Assembly (NCBI GenBank): GCA_963682025.1
Contig: OY821517.1
Span: forward strand, 105,762,972 to 105,826,971
Origin: Cordilura impudica
Taxonomy: Eukaryota > Arthropoda > Insecta > Diptera > Scathophagidae
Direction: 5' to 3'
Length of the DNA stretch: 64,000 nucleotides
The notes beneath the pieces are model-generated. The model made no database searches. It had not been told where the DNA came from and saw nothing but the letters and a program-made list of their open reading frames with translations. The position numbers and the translations under genes were made by a program. Below are positions 33,296 through 46,805 of the stretch, one piece after another; within the stretch, counting starts at the first letter, position 1, and each line of letters starts with the position of its first letter.

Positions 33296-35339
33296 TCTAT
33301 ATATATAAAATTCATTTTCTGTTTGTTTGTTTATTTGGCCGCTATACAAATTTTTATTTGTTAACGGCTTTCTCTGAAATTTGGTACACACGATCTCTAT
33401 ATCCCAGGCAAGGTCGTCATACATTTTTTATCGGCCACGCCCACTTTTTTAATTTTCTTTATACGCTTTTGGTCTTTGTTAACATATTTTAATTTTTCAA
33501 TGGACTTTCCTAAAACTTAGTGCATAAATCTCTTTACTTACTACTCTTTAGTTTACACCATTATGAAATAAATATTGTTAATCAATCTATTACAAATTTT
33601 TCCGTCTTGTCTTTTTTACTGTATGAGTTGTAACACCACAAAATTAGTGCAGATTTATTTCATGGGTGACTTTTTGACTACATTGGAAAACAAAATATTA
33701 CCTTTATTTCTATCTCGCCTTTTGGCTACATTGGAAAACAACCTATTTCAAATATTTCAATCTCTTCCTTTTCACTACATAAATGTGTTGTAAATGTGGA
33801 AAAAGAACTATTTGCAGTTGTGACTTGCACATGAAAGCTAGCATATAGGCCTTACTACCTCAAATGCAAAAAGGCTTATACTAAACAAAATTCTAGAGAA
33901 CCCGATCAGACCTAAAGTCGTATTGAGTCTCAACGAGTTAGACAATCTGAGTCGAGAAATGCTGAACACTGGAGCAAACCCAATAAGGTCTTGAAGCCTA
34001 AAGATCAAGACAAGCTTTGTTAAGAGAAGCGGAAATGCCTGAATCTACTAAAGTTTTATGTTATAAATTATAAATTATAAATTATAAATTATAAATTATA
34101 AATTATAAATTATAAATTATAAATTATAAATTATAAATTATAAATTATAAATTATAAATTATAAATTATAAATTATAAATTATAAATTATAAATTATAAA
34201 TTATAAATTATAAATTATAAATTATAAATTATAAATTATAAATTATAAATTATAAATTATAAATTATAAATTATAAATTATAAATTATAAATTATAAATT
34301 ATAAATTATAAATTATAAATTATAAATTATAAATTATAAATTATAAATTATAAATTATAAATTATAAATTATAAATTATAAATTATAAATTATAAATTAT
34401 AAATTATAAATTATAAATTATAAATTATAAATTATAAATTATAAATTATAAATTATAAATTATAAATTATAAATTATAAATTATAAATTATAAATTATAA
34501 ATTATAAATTATAAATTATAAATTATAAATTATAAATTATAAATTATAAATTATAAATTATAAATTATAAATTATAAATTATAAATTATAAATTATAAAT
34601 TATAAATTATAAATTATAAATTATAAATTATAAATTATAAATTATAAATTATAAATTATAAATTATAAATTATAAATTATAAATTATAAATTATAAATTA
34701 TAAATTATAAATTATAAATTATAAATTATAAATTATAAATTATAAATTATAAATTATAAATTATAAATTATAAATTATAAATTATAAATTATAAATTATA
34801 AATTATAAATTATAAATTATAAATTATAAATTATAAATTATAAATTATAAATTATAAATTATAAATTATAAATTATAAATTATAAATTATAAATTATAAA
34901 TTATAAATTATAAATTATAAATTATAAATTATAAATTATAAATTATAAATTATAAATTATAAATTATAAATTATAAATTATAAATTATAAATTATAAATT
35001 ATAAATTATAAATTATAAATTATAAATTATAAATTATAAATTATAAATTATAAATTATAAATTATAAATTATAAATTATAAATTATAAATTATAAATTAT
35101 AAATTATAAATTATAAATTATAAATTATAAATTATAAATTATAAATTATAAATTATAAATTATAAATTATAAATTATAAATTATAAATTATAAATTATAA
35201 ATTATAAATTATAAATTATAAATTATAAATTATAAATTATAAATTATAAATTATAAATTATAAATTATAAATTATAAATTATAAATTATAAATTATAAAT
35301 TATAAATTATAAATTATTAGACCGGGTAAAAACAGCTAG
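33296..35339 (+). mobile_element. Helitron of a second type carrying a heptamer satellite
   Basis: 5' end TCTATATATATAAAATTC after an A; 3' end ACCGGGTAAAAACAGCTAG before a T. Both match Helitron termini (5'-TC, CTRR-3', A^T insertion). A short stretch near 33931-34029 reads ESQRVRQSESRNAEHW then SKPNKVLKPKDQDKLC, like the Arg/Glu-rich N-terminal part of some insect Helitron proteins (from memory, weak). A clear 3' hairpin is not seen. Most of the length is the heptamer array at 34061-35317. Confidence 0.65.
34061..35317. repeat. Uniform (AAATTAT)n heptamer array, about 180 units
   Basis: 1257 bp of a single 7-bp unit. Checking the phase line by line shows no net insertion or deletion and I saw no substitution. 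The array stops 22 bp before the Helitron 3' end; two further units lie just outside it (35341-35354). Confidence 0.97.
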
Positions 35340-35357
35340 TAAATTATAAATTATAAC

Positions 35358-37675
35358 CTCACACAGTGGGACTTAGCAACCTTTTCCGAAAATCATGCCA
35401 TATGTTAAGATATAGTCGGCCTGGAGAGAATGTTACTTAACTACTTTTTTATTAACTTTTCAATTAAATTTAAGGGATTCATCAAGGGTGTTGCAGTAAA
35501 AATTTGCTAGACAAAAACTTCAACATTTTTTCCGCAAGCTATTATTCACCAGATGTTGCTATGAAATTAAACAGAAAGAAAACCGAACCCTTTCAAGTTA
35601 TTTAACTTTTTGATATCTCTTCACAGTTTTACTAACTACATTTGGCCGCTTTCAGGGTATAATAGAAGTTTAGCACATTACAATTGATAGGCCACACATT
35701 TTTGCTGTCGTTCATCAAATACAAGTGTACCTCACACACAGAAAAAAAAAAAAAAATTCGCCAACCGAATTGTTGTAAAATTTGATAACTATATTTTCTT
35801 TGGTATCACTAGAAATTTTATAGCAGCTAACCATTCTTAAAGTTTTCTTATTACAACATTGTGACCATAATCAACTCGAAAATCGGTTATCAACTTTAAC
35901 AAAATTGGGTTAGCAATAAATTCGTTAACACAATGAATCTATTTTATGTATGTATAAAAAAGAATAGATCCAAGTATTCTTCTATATCAGAATACCATAA
36001 TATGGTTATAGCTTTTAAAGAACTCATTCCATCTTTAAAATTTTTGATCTTAATAAACAACTTACGAATGATATAAATCGAATAAATTATGATGATACAA
36101 GCAGAAAACAGTTCACCAACCCAATTATTGTTAGGTTGATCAACTGTATATTCGATTTTGTCAACAGAAATTCAAATTGATCAATAAATTTTTCGTTGTG
36201 ATAATAAAACAACTGTTACGACAACGGATTCTTAATCTGTAATCTTAATCAACCCGAAAGCAATAAGTTCGGTAGTCACAATGATCTTTACTCAAATAGT
36301 TTATATTTGGGATGTCAATTAAATTTTGTTTAGGTAAACCCAACATATTTAACGACTTAGTCAAATAGTTTGAGTGTAATAAGTGTTCAAAAATTCGAGA
36401 TTAACTAGACTAAGTTTAACTGTCATCCCGACATCACGACGTTACTGCTTAGATAACAAAATTGAAATCTTAGGCAACACAAAATGCGGGCACTAGATTC
36501 AGCGAATTGCGGTGGAAATTAATTCTATAGACACAATTAATTTATTTTCCTGGTGTAATTTCATTCAAATTCATTCATGTTTTCTGATTCTATTTAATAG
36601 TTCAAGATATAATTTTTAAATATATAAATTAATTAGTGAGTGAATTCTTTAAAGTTTTTGCGAACTCATTCAATTTTAAACTATTCTTTCCAGTTTGTTA
36701 AATAATTCGATAAATAAATCAGCCTTTCAAGCTCTGTACGTAGTGTATGACTTCGTGTCTATTTATTGTACATAACAAAACGCACGCACTTTCTTAAATA
36801 TCCAATTATCATCCATCACATTATTGTAGACAGTGCGTATAATTGCTGCATTAAAACTACAACACACTACACATCATCATGAATACGAACATGTGTTTCC
36901 TTCAACAAAAAAAAATATTTTATGAATATTTTTATTGATGCGAAGAATAAATAACCTGCTTATACCATAAAAGTACCAAATGATTATTTATACTTTTGAC
37001 CACAAGTTTTAAATGGTGTCCGAGAAAAATTCAGGGAATACATTAGTTACATTAATGTTGTTGCCGTTTATCATAAACTGAATAAATATTTTACTTACTA
37101 GATACGGTCTTATATGCTTTGGGACTTACCTGCTACTCATTGAAAACTTCTGAATATTTCTTTGCTCGTAATCTTAAGTAATCTTACTCCATCCCTAATC
37201 CGACCAACCATGCCTCATTTAAATTTCAATTTTTTCTTAAATTTTCATCCCGCTTTTGAAACAAAATCTCGCATTATCAGCCTTTTGATATTTTAATATC
37301 TAAAAATTTTTAATATTTAAATCCTTTAAATTTGTTTTCTATTTACTTTTTCAGATTTTTTTAAAAAATGTGTAACAATAATTTGTATACCTTTATCTTC
37401 AAAATTCAGGACATATGTGTGTAGTTTTCCTGATTTAGTTTTTTACATTGTGGCGCTTTAGATGTTGAATATGGGCCATAAAAGTTATAAGTTTTAAGAT
37501 AGAATTAAGAGTTTTAAGAATTATTTTTGATTCATATCGCTTGGAAAATGATAATTATTATTATTATTTTTTTTTTGTAAACAGTTTTTGATGACCTTTA
37601 AATAAAAGCCAGAAACAGAAATTAGAAAAAGGATTTTCATTTCCTCCAAAATAGTGTAGGACTGATAATAATTAG
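35358..37675. other. AT-rich DNA, no gene seen
   Basis: A GCCAACCGAATTGTTG / AACCCAATTATTGTTAGGTTG repeated theme at 35758-36140 suggests a decayed MITE of the kind starting CACAGAAAAAAA, but a matching second end was not found. Confidence 0.4.
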
Positions 37676-37679
37676 AAAA

Positions 37680-37790
37680 AAATCTGAATTGCAAAAAATA
37701 CATATATACTTGATCCTTATAATAAGCGGTTAAATATAGTGATGTCCGTCCGTCCGATTGTGGAAATCACGATCACGCTCTCATAAATCA
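37680..37790 (-). mobile_element. Fragment of the second DINE-like family
   Basis: TTGATCCTTATAATAAGCGG and GATGTCCGTCCGTCCG followed by GTGGAAATCACGAT match the copy at 4815-5000. Confidence 0.5.
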
Positions 37791-38140
37791 GTTCAATAGT
37801 TTCAGTAATATGTTATGATTTCTTCCATGCTATTCTTGTTATTGTCGTTATTCTAAATTTTGTAATTTGTGTGTGCTAGCTGTATTATTTGTTGTGGTTG
37901 AGGTCGGAGTGTTTGCATCATTTGTGTCATGAGTGTATATGTATGTTTTTACTCCACGTGTTATTTCAGTTTATGCTGGTATTGCCACACTTTTTTAATT
38001 TTATCATGAAATTAATAAAAAAAAAAAAATACCAACGTGAAAGAAAAATAAAAATATTAAAGCACATTTTCTTAAAAATTGCCTAATTATTAACAAAAAA
38101 CTGAAATAGTTGTTTATAGATTTTAATACAAATAAAAACA

Positions 38141-38937
38141 AGTAAGAAAATTATAGTCGGTCTAGACCGACTATACGATACCCTATACCATGCGTTTAGA
38201 GACCCTATCTCTCAGGCCCAACTAACTGGATATAGAAAATAAGCATAAACCAAATTTGAGTGGGGTTTTTATTAATTTTTTCCGCTGCAGATATGAAAAA
38301 GTTCATATCGGATGCTATATCTATATGGGGCCTAGGCCCAAAAATGGACCGGTCCTGACCATGTTTGGTAAAGTCTCTTGTATTTTGCAAAAATATATAC
38401 CAACAAAATTTGAGAAGAATCAGTGCAATATTTTTGTTTTTTGATAGATTTAAGTGAAGATCGGGAAGCAGCTCTATATGGGGCCTATGACTAAGAGTTG
38501 TCCAATAGGGATCATTTTTGGACTACTGATTAATGGATGTAATATATACATACAAACCCAACTTGACTAAGATTTGTATGATAATTTGCATCTTATAGCA
38601 ATATATGTTGATTTCATAGGGGTCATTTGTATGGGGGCTAGGTCTGAACATGGACCGATTCTCACCAATTTCAATAGCGTTCATCCCATGACCGATAAAA
38701 GATCAAATACCAAATTTCGTCAAAATATATTCATATTTGCGACCTGCAGTTTTATTACAAGCTTTACATGGACACACAGACGGACGGACGGACGGACGGA
38801 CATCGTTAAATCGAATCAGATAGTGATTCTGATTCGATCGGTATAATTAAAGATTGGTGTACGTCAAATATTTTTGGTTGTTACAAACAGCAGCACAAAG
38901 TCATTATACCCAAACCACATAGTGGTATAGGGTATAA
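38141..38937 (+). mobile_element. DINE-1-like element, complete
   Basis: 797 bp; perfect AGTCGGTCTAGACCGACT, both ATACCCTATACCA repeats, GACG array of about five units. It retains the ATGGGGCCTATGACTAAGAGTTG segment that several copies have lost. Confidence 0.92.
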
Positions 38938-39258
38938 TTAATCAGATTTTGTGCAGCACTCTATATGTAAGCAGTTTTTCTTTTCAGAACTCTAAATTTG
39001 AACTTATAGAAAAATATCCATAATACAAGTTTTTCATTTGAAAATTATTATTAAAATTATTACTATTTAAATGATTTATATACAATTTATCAATGTATTT
39101 GTTTTGTAAAAAAAAATGTCAGATTATATTTCCAATAAAATACGTTTCAAGGTTGTTCTCTAATATTTTTCAGACTCTAATATGTTTCCTATAAAATCAC
39201 CGCAAATCTAGCAGAGCTTAAGACAATTTAATAAAAAGTTACTTCCCGTAGACTTGAC

Positions 39259-39281
39259 AAAAAAAAAAAAAAAAAAAAAAA
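39259..39281 (+). repeat. poly-A tract
   Basis: 23 consecutive A; no retroelement recognised upstream. Confidence 0.7.
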
Positions 39282-39702
39282 TCACTAAGAATGGCGGCCC
39301 TTGCTTTAAAATAGTATACACATACATACATATATTCTCTAACGCACATGTTGCTGTTAGTAACAGATTCAATTAATTGATGGGTAAGTTGTAAATAGGA
39401 TTTTATCAATTGATTTTTATTTTCTGTATTAGATAATGGCTTTAGACATAATGTAATTTTTCACAAGAAGATATTGTGTACCTATATATTAAGTATAGAA
39501 ATAATAATAAATTTTATTACACAAACCTTTTATAATATTCGATTTAAAAAATAATCAAACACTCGGTTTGTTTCGATGTTATGTACATCACTATTTTCAT
39601 TAATTGTTTTGATATTTATTTCTGCTACAAAATTGTGGGATAGTTACGAAAAATTTGATATATGTTCATTTAAATGCTTAAAATTATTTAAGTGTCTGCA
39701 AA

Positions 39703-40075
39703 TCTATAACATTAATAGGCAAAGCGATTTCTTGTGACATCTCTTAAACTCTCAGTTACCAACTGATTTTGATGAAAAAAATATGCCATTTGAAAGGTAT
39801 TTCTTTACAGCTGTGCGCCAACTGGTACATTTTTTGGAGTAATAATCATTTGAAGTTGCTACTTACACAAACATAAAACACATATTTAAACTTCAAATAA
39901 AAAACTATACAATGCTGTGTGTGTGTTTATGAATTGGTTAAAATTGATTAGCATACCTTTAGGCTTTTATAAAATTTTTTATTAACAAACGCATTTATAT
40001 ATCTTCTGTGTGTTCAACAAATATTTATAATGAATTTTAATGAATTTTATTTAAAAATTTACCATTTATGATTTT
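39703..40075 (+). mobile_element. Helitron fragment, 5' part
   Basis: Starts TCTATAACATTAATAGGC after an A. It shares GCGATTTCTTGTGAC, the TGCTACTTACACAAACATAAAACAC block and TTAGGCTTTTATAAAATTTT with the copies at 18.4 and 22.4 kb. It provides the empty site for the DINE at 18709. No CTRR end found. Confidence 0.6.
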
Positions 40076-40079
40076 ATTT

Positions 40080-40970
40080 CAATACTCATGTTAGCGTAAT
40101 TATTATATTAATTATTTAAACCATAATAATATTTAAAAACAATAACATATATAGTGTGAGTGACAATACGATGGGAACGTTTAAAAAATATATTTTTGAC
40201 GACTTGGATGGTCAATAACAATAAAATTTACCATAATATTAAAAACTCTTCTATTACTTTAAACATTTAACTTCAGAAAAAAATAACGAAACTTAAAACT
40301 TTTATTTTATGCTGTTGATATATACAATAACACTGTGGTATAAATGCTGGTCATGGTCTTGGGGGTAGATGATTCTTACACCGAACGATTGTATTAGGTT
40401 ATTATAGTAAAAACTCCAAAGCGTTTGGTCCTGTGTGGGTACAGGCAAATTTTATGGCTGTTCAAATATTAAATTTTTTCGACAACACTATTCGCCAACA
40501 GTATTCTAATTCCAGTTCAGGTGTTCTTTAGCAAGATTAATGCTAGCCAGACTATTTTTCTCTGATATTAGTGGTTGTCTCACAGGACGATAACAACCAA
40601 GATCAGCCTCTCTTGCTATTAAATTATCCTGTCTTTGACTCGTTTTATGGGGCCTGCGCCATAAGATGTAATTATGGATTTATTCATGGAATATTTCTTA
40701 CAAATATTCTTTCGCTTACGACCAACACTAAAATCATCTTTTATTCTTGTTTTTAAGATTTTTTACATTTTCTTTCACACCTTTTTCTAGTTTTAATGTT
40801 TATGCCAATTTGATGTCATATAAATAAGTTAAGTTCAAAAGTTCAGATGGTTCCTAGAAATATAAAAATATCACTGCATATATATCGTTGGCTTAACGTG
40901 GAAAGGATGTAACTTAAATTTTCGTTTCTTTAAATGGGAAGGAAAAACTTCAAAACTTTGGATTTACCAA
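40080..40970. other. AT-rich DNA, no gene seen
   Basis: No coding motif or repeat boundary recognised. Confidence 0.45.
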
Positions 40971-40976
40971 CTATTC

Positions 40977-41716
40977 ATTATATCCTGACCACTTTGTGCC
41001 GACGCTTGTGGCTATCAAAAATATTTGACCTAAACCCAAATTTTATTATACCGATCGACTCAGAGTCACTTTTTGAGTCGATTTAGCAATGTCCATCCGT
41101 TCGTCTGTCCGACTGTCCATCTGTGTAAACTTTGTAACCAAACTTCAGATCGCATATATGAATATATTTCGATGAAATTTGGTATATGAGCTTCTATCAG
41201 CCATAGGACGAACGCTATTAAAATTGATGAAAATGGGTGCATATTCAGACCTAGTCCCCATTCAAATGATCCCTATGAGATAGACCTAAATTTCCATACT
41301 ACCCAAATTATCATATAGATCTCAGTCAAATTGGGTTTGGTGTATTTATTACATTCATTAATCAGTAGTTCAAAAATAATCCCTATAGGAAAATTCTTAG
41401 TCATAGGCCCCATATAGAGCTGCTTCCCGATCTTCACTTAAATCTATCAAAAAACAAAAATATTGCACAGATTTTTCTCAAATTTGGTTTGTATATGTTT
41501 TTCCAAAAAATATGTGACTCTACCAAATATGATCAGGATCGGTCCATTTTTCAACCTAGTGCCCATATAAATATAGCATCCGATATGAACTTTTTCAGAT
41601 CTGCACGCAAAAAATTAATTAAAATTCTACCCAGATTTGGCTTAAACTTAGTTGGAGTTAAGACCAATTCTCTAATCGCATGGCATCGGTCTAGACTGAA
41701 TATAATTTTCTTATTT
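40977..41716 (-). mobile_element. DINE-1-like element, older copy
   Basis: From TTATATCCTGACCACTTTGTG to TCGGTCTAGACTGA and AATTTTCTTAT. Minisatellite degraded to CCATCCGTTCGTCTGTCCG; hairpin mutated. Confidence 0.78.
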
Positions 41717-41829
41717 GTTTTTTTAAGAAATTGTATTTTCAAATGAAAATTTACCTGTTGGAAAGTACGAGTTTTCTCATTTTCAAATTTAATATTCCTA
41801 AATTACTTTGTACATAAGATACAAACAGA

Positions 41830-42674
41830 AACCCATTTACATTTACGGGCCGTTTTTACCCCTAATTTGCAAAAGTTTTCCCCTCATCTGATGTTTCTAT
41901 CTCTAGTGGATTCCACAAACTGCATTTTATATTCGTTTGTTTAGAAGATACCAAATGCACACTTTTTCATTATTGACTGATGGTCACGTATTCGGTGGTG
42001 TCTGCATGTCAAAATTCATATATATAGCTTAATATGTTAAAAAGATGCAAAAAGTTACCATTTTTACTCTTTTTTTAAGAAGATACAAAAAGGTACCATT
42101 TTTACCCATCTTAACATCCGAATTTCCAAAAGTTTTCCTCTCATCTGATGTTTCTATCTCTACTGGAATCCACATACTACATTTCATATTCTTAGATTTG
42201 ATTATTTAGAAGATACCAAAAGTACAATTTTCCCCCCTTTTGGCCGTTTTTCCTCCCCTAGGCGTTATAATTAGCAATAAATTCATTCTTGACTGATTCG
42301 GTGGATTCTGTATACCAAAATTCATATATGTATATTGATTAATATGTAAGGAAGATGCAGGAAGGTATAATTTTTACTCTTTTTGGGCCATTTTTTTCGC
42401 CTTAAATGGTCGAATTTCGAAAAAATTCATCATGAGCATACGCTTATTTCTCGGATGGGATTTACACACCAAATTTCATATTCCTAGATTTATTTGTTAC
42501 CATCCCCCCCGCCCCCTTTTTTTTAAATCCATTCTTAGTGAATCTTAGTGGATCAGTCCACATTCCAAGTTTCTGGGTCGCAACTCTTTTATATAGATTA
42601 AAAAAACATTGATTAATGAAAAAATAAAATTTCCTAGAATTTGCACTCGAATTTCGAGTGCTGGGATCTGCTAG
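41830..42674 (+). mobile_element. Helitron 3' end with upstream long-period repeats
   Basis: Terminus: perfect palindrome GCACTCGAATTTCGAGTGC (42643-42661), TGGGATCTG, then CTAG (42671-42674) before T. Upstream, a unit containing AAAAGTTTTCCCCTCATCTG and GATGTTTCTATCTCTA recurs after about 255 bp (41871 and 42126) with GAAGATACCAAA blocks. Whether these belong to the same Helitron is not certain; the 5' end was not found. Confidence 0.6.
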
Positions 42675-42789
42675 TACCTATTAATGTAAAGATGATTTTT
42701 TTTTAATTTTTATTTTTCCAAAACTGTTAGTAAAGGGTGTATTTTTGAGACTGCATAGACATATTTTAACTTCGTATAGTTTTTATTAT

Positions 42790-43370
42790 ATTTTTTATAC
42801 CCTTTCTTTTAACTCATTCTCTCTGTCTGTATGTCTGTCGTGGGGCAACCCAATTCCCCCTGATCTAATTGACCTGAAACTTGTCCCATAGTCTTGTTGT
42901 GACTGCAGATTAATTTTCGGGTAGTCATGCACAGTCACGCATAGTCACGCACAGTCACGGACTGATCTAAATGTCATTTCCCCTCATCCGATCGATCTGA
43001 AACTTGGTCCATACACTTGCTGTGAAAAAAGATTAACTTTCACTTAGTCACGCATAGTCACGCAGGGTCACGCACAGTCACGGAGAGAATTAAAACGGAT
43101 TTCCCCTCATCCAATCAATCTGAGACTTTGTCCATAGACTTATTGTGGCCAAAGATTAATTTTAAGGTAGTCGCAAACAGTCACGCATAGTCATGCACAG
43201 TCACGGAGTGAGTTGAACACCCCATTTCCCCTTATCCGATCAATCTGAAACTTTGTGCATAGACTTGTTGTGGCCAAAGATTAATTTTAAAATAGTCACG
43301 TAAAGTCACGCACAGTCACGGAGAGATTCAAAACTCATATGCATAAGGAAAGAAAGAGTTTTTATAAAAA
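42790..43370 (-). repeat. Minisatellite element with 'GTGACTGTGC' repeats, copy 2 (inverted)
   Basis: Begins ACTCATTCTCTCTGTCTG and ends TTCAAAACTCATATGCATAAGG then AAAGAAAGAGTTTTTAT. Units contain GTCACGCACAGTCACG and TTTCCCCTCATCCGATCGAT. It abuts directly the truncated 3' end of the DINE copy at 43371. Confidence 0.75.
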
Positions 43371-44103
43371 CTTTGTGCTGCTGTTTGTAACAAACAAAAA
43401 TATTCATCCTACACCCATCTATAATTATAGCGATCGACTCAGAATCACTTTTTGAGTCGAAATAGCAATGTCCGTCCGTCCGTCCGTCCGTCTGTGTGTC
43501 CATGTTAACCTTGTAATCAAACTACAGGTCGCAAATATGAATATGTTTTGATGAAATTTTGTATATAAGCTTTTATCGGCCATGGGATGAACGCTGTTGA
43601 AATTGGTGAGAATCGGTCCATGTTCAGATCTAGTCCCCATACAAATGACCCCTATGAAATCGACATAAATTGCCATAAGTTCCAAATTATCATATAGATC
43701 TAAGTCAAATTGGGTTTGTATGTGTTTATTACATCCATTAATCAGTAGTTCAAAAATAATCCCTTAAGGAAAATTCTTAGACATAGGCCCCATATAGAAC
43801 TGCTTCCCGACCTTCACTTAAATCTATCAAAAAACAAAAATATTGCACAGATTTTTGTCAAATTTGGTTTGTATATATTTTTTCAAAGTATAAGTGACTT
43901 TACCAAACATTATCAGGATCGGTCCATTTTTGGACCTAAGCCCCATATAGATATATCATCCGATATGAACTTTTTCATATCTGCCATTCAAATTTGGTTT
44001 ATGCTTATTTGCTATATCCAATTAGTTGGACCGAAGAGATAGGGTCTCTAAACCATGGTACAGGATATCGTATAGTCGGGTTAGACCAACTATAATTTTC
44101 TTA
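43371..44103 (-). mobile_element. DINE-1-like element, 3' tip missing
   Basis: Starts inside the 3' domain (ACTTTGTGCTGCTGTTTG) without the hairpin; ends TAGTCGGGTTAGACCAACTA and AATTTTCTTACTT. GACG array of about four units. Confidence 0.85.
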
Positions 44104-44149
44104 CTTATTTTTGGGTTAAATTATTGTATTAAAAATTACTTTTCAATAT

Positions 44150-45380
44150 TTTACTAGATCTGAATCTTTTTCAAATAAACGTTAATTACAACAGTCATTA
44201 TAAATTATTGGATTTAATATTTGTCAACGATACTTCCGAATGTTACATAAAGCGTTCACTCCCGATTTCTTCTCCTGAAGATTCTTGTCGCCCTACTATA
44301 TATTCCATCTGGACTTTTAAAAATGCCTTCTAAAAATGATGATAACGATTTTTGTTTCGCACAATCAAATTACTGTTTGTTGAACAAACTTCTATACAGT
44401 AGAAACTGGCACACTCTGTTAACTTTTGCTATTGGATCCACAGCTGCTATTGTTCATATGACAAAAAGTTTTTACAGTACGATTTCTTCTGCAATGGATT
44501 TATGTATTCCGAAACAAATTTGTAATAATAATAAAAAAAAAATAAATATTACAAGAAATACAAGCAATCCGGTTTTCTTGTGGATTATGGGAAATATTCG
44601 ATTAGCCACGCGGAATATACTGCACTGAATAAATCGTGTAACTCTAATTATGAAGTAATTAAATCAAAATGAAAAATAGTTTCAAAAGTAATCCAAAGTC
44701 TTTTTACAATTTGTCAACACTAAAAGAAAACTTTTTATCCTGCTATTATGAAATTTCAACATACTGAATCATGATAATATATTATAAGTAATTTGTTTGC
44801 AGATTTTTTTTCAACAACTTATTGCGATTCAACTTTTGATGATTCTGCCACTTACCCATCTATACTGACTTCTAATAGAACCATTCTATGATATCTCTAT
44901 GGTTTCAAGGCATTTGATAAAGCCAACCATAAATTTCCTACAAAGAAATTATATCTCATAGGATTTTTTGATCTTAGCATAAAGTGCATAAAGCAACATG
45001 TACGTTTTAATAACATATCTTTGAAAAATATTAATGTTTTATCTGGAGTACCGCAAGGCAGTCATCTTTGACTGCTTTTATTTTCATTATTTATAAATGA
45101 TTTACATCAAGTTATTCAGTTTTCAAATGTCCTGATGTATGCTTACGATGTAAAAGTCTTTATGAGTTATAACCAATATTCCGAACATACTTATCTTCAA
45201 AATGATTTGGATTCGTTTCACTCATGGTGTATTTTAAATTTAATGGAGCTTAATCTTAAAAAGTGCAAATATATGCGTTTTGTTCGAAAAAGATCAATAT
45301 CAGTAAATTATGTGCTGGGCAGCTTACAGCTGGAATAAGTTGGTAACTTCTTAGATATTGGTGTTTTATTAGATTCAAAG
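44150..45380 (+). pseudogene. Non-LTR retrotransposon relic (endonuclease end, linker and reverse transcriptase)
   Basis: Stops and shifts break it, but the order is right. End of the endonuclease: HYKLLDLIFVNDTSE (about 44198). Linker: SNYCLLNKLLYSRNWHTLL and YSTISSAMDLCIPK. RT: GFKAFDKANHKFPTKKL, VLSGVPQGSHL, LLFSLFINDLHQVIQFSN, LMYAYDVKVFM (catalytic YADD changed to YAYD), LDSFHSWCILNLMELNLKKC and GNFLDIGVLLDSKL. Jockey/CR1-like in general type; clade not fixed. Dead: the YADD has lost its first Asp. Confidence 0.75.
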
Positions 45381-45904
45381 CTTTAGTTTAGTTCTTCATA
45401 TTACAATTTCAATTAATTCCATAGATTAATAAATGAAAAATTAAATAAATAAAAAGCTAATAACGATAAAAATATTTAACAATTAGATTTTACTAAAGGT
45501 TAATATCAGGATACTTCATTGATATATGGCAGAACAAAAATTGACATGATTTTTTGTCAAGACTGATATGTACCTTTTCTTTTTTAAATAAGGCATAATT
45601 TTTGAGCTCTCAAAACATTGAAAAGTTAATCCCTTACTTTGACATTGGATAATGCTGGCTGCGTTATAAAAATATTTAACATTAGTTTCTTATGAAGGGA
45701 TCTCAGTAGATTTTATACACTCTAATAATAGAAAAATTGTGCAATTTTTCATTTAGAAGTTAAATATTTCTATAGGAAGAAACCATCATTGTTTTTATAA
45801 AAAAATAAAAAAATAAATAAAAAATTATAATAAATACTGATCAAAAAATTTAGCAGTATTAATATGGTAATCGGATTAAGGAGTGGTTATAATATTAAAT
45901 TTAA

Positions 45905-45955
45905 GACACAGGTGGAGGGTTTCAAAGGCTCCACACAGCCGAATATAAACTAAAA
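45905..45955 (-). mobile_element. Fragment of the second DINE-like family, 5' tip
   Basis: GGTGGAGGGTTTCAAAGG followed by CCACACAGCCGAATAT, a mutated version of the terminus at 9160-9200. Confidence 0.4.
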
Positions 45956-46559
45956 TCAGAATCAGTGAATAAAAAAGTGTAAAACTTTAATTTTCTCCAA
46001 GTGCTGCATGTATAGCATGAAGGACATATATAATATCATAAAATGGAAGGAATTCCGGAAAAGATTAACCAAATCATTCTCAACATCTAATTTTAAATTG
46101 TTTTTATTTAAATTAATTCTTAGAAAACTTCAATGTTCAAAGGTGGTTGGGTTTTTCCGTGTTACAATTTAATCGATCTCTTTTTTAAATTACTTTAATT
46201 TCTTGTGACCACTTATAACAGCCTTAAGAAAAAGCTATAGTGGAACAGGAATTTCATTAAATGGGCGTATCATTTGTCTGAAATTGACATTGCTAAGTGA
46301 CTGAAGCACAAATTTTTTGGCGTTAGTGTTCTTTTCTATTGCCGCAATAAGCGAGTGGTTTATTAGGCTGGCATAACTGTGATACACTCATGGTAACTAA
46401 ATAAGGCTGCAATAAATTAATGTCTTTAACTGAAATATTTTATAAATTTAAAAATTAAACATTTTGGTTCAAAATCCCAATTTTTCTTATGAAAACCGCT
46501 TTTTGATTACAAACAGTTGGTCACGTTATCTACGCCACTATTTGCAATTACTAAAACTA

Positions 46560-46800
46560 CTTGAACTACACCCATCTCTTATGATATAACGATGTCCGTC
46601 CGCCTGTCTGTCTGTCTGCCCTAGTACGCAAAGTTCAAGTCGCAAATGAAGACATATTTTCATGATAATCTATAGTATATAGAATTGAAATTAGTGAAAT
46701 TGTTTATAAATTGCGCCAAGATCCAAATTATAATTCTCGTATATAACGCGATTACCTTTTTTTAAAATTAATTACGTTTGTAAATGGCCTCTCCAAAACT
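46560..46800 (-). mobile_element. DINE-1-like fragment
   Basis: ACTACACCCATCTCTTATGATA, GATGTCCGTCCGCCTGTCTG, AAGTCGCAAATGAAGACATA: 3' half of the family, decayed, ending just before the complete copy at 46806. Confidence 0.5.
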
Positions 46801-46805
46801 AAACA

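Noticed and set aside
34061..35317. Heptamer array as pure assembly artefact
   Set aside because: Cannot be excluded in length, but its fixed place within Helitron ends and flanking extra units argue that a real array exists.
35735..36530. Possible MITE beginning CACAGAAAAAAA with AACCGAATTGTTG motifs
   Set aside because: A second inverted end could not be located, so no element was called.
41830..42600. Tandem-like GAAGATACC blocks as a separate satellite
   Set aside because: Only two clear long-period copies; more likely internal structure of the Helitron-linked sequence.
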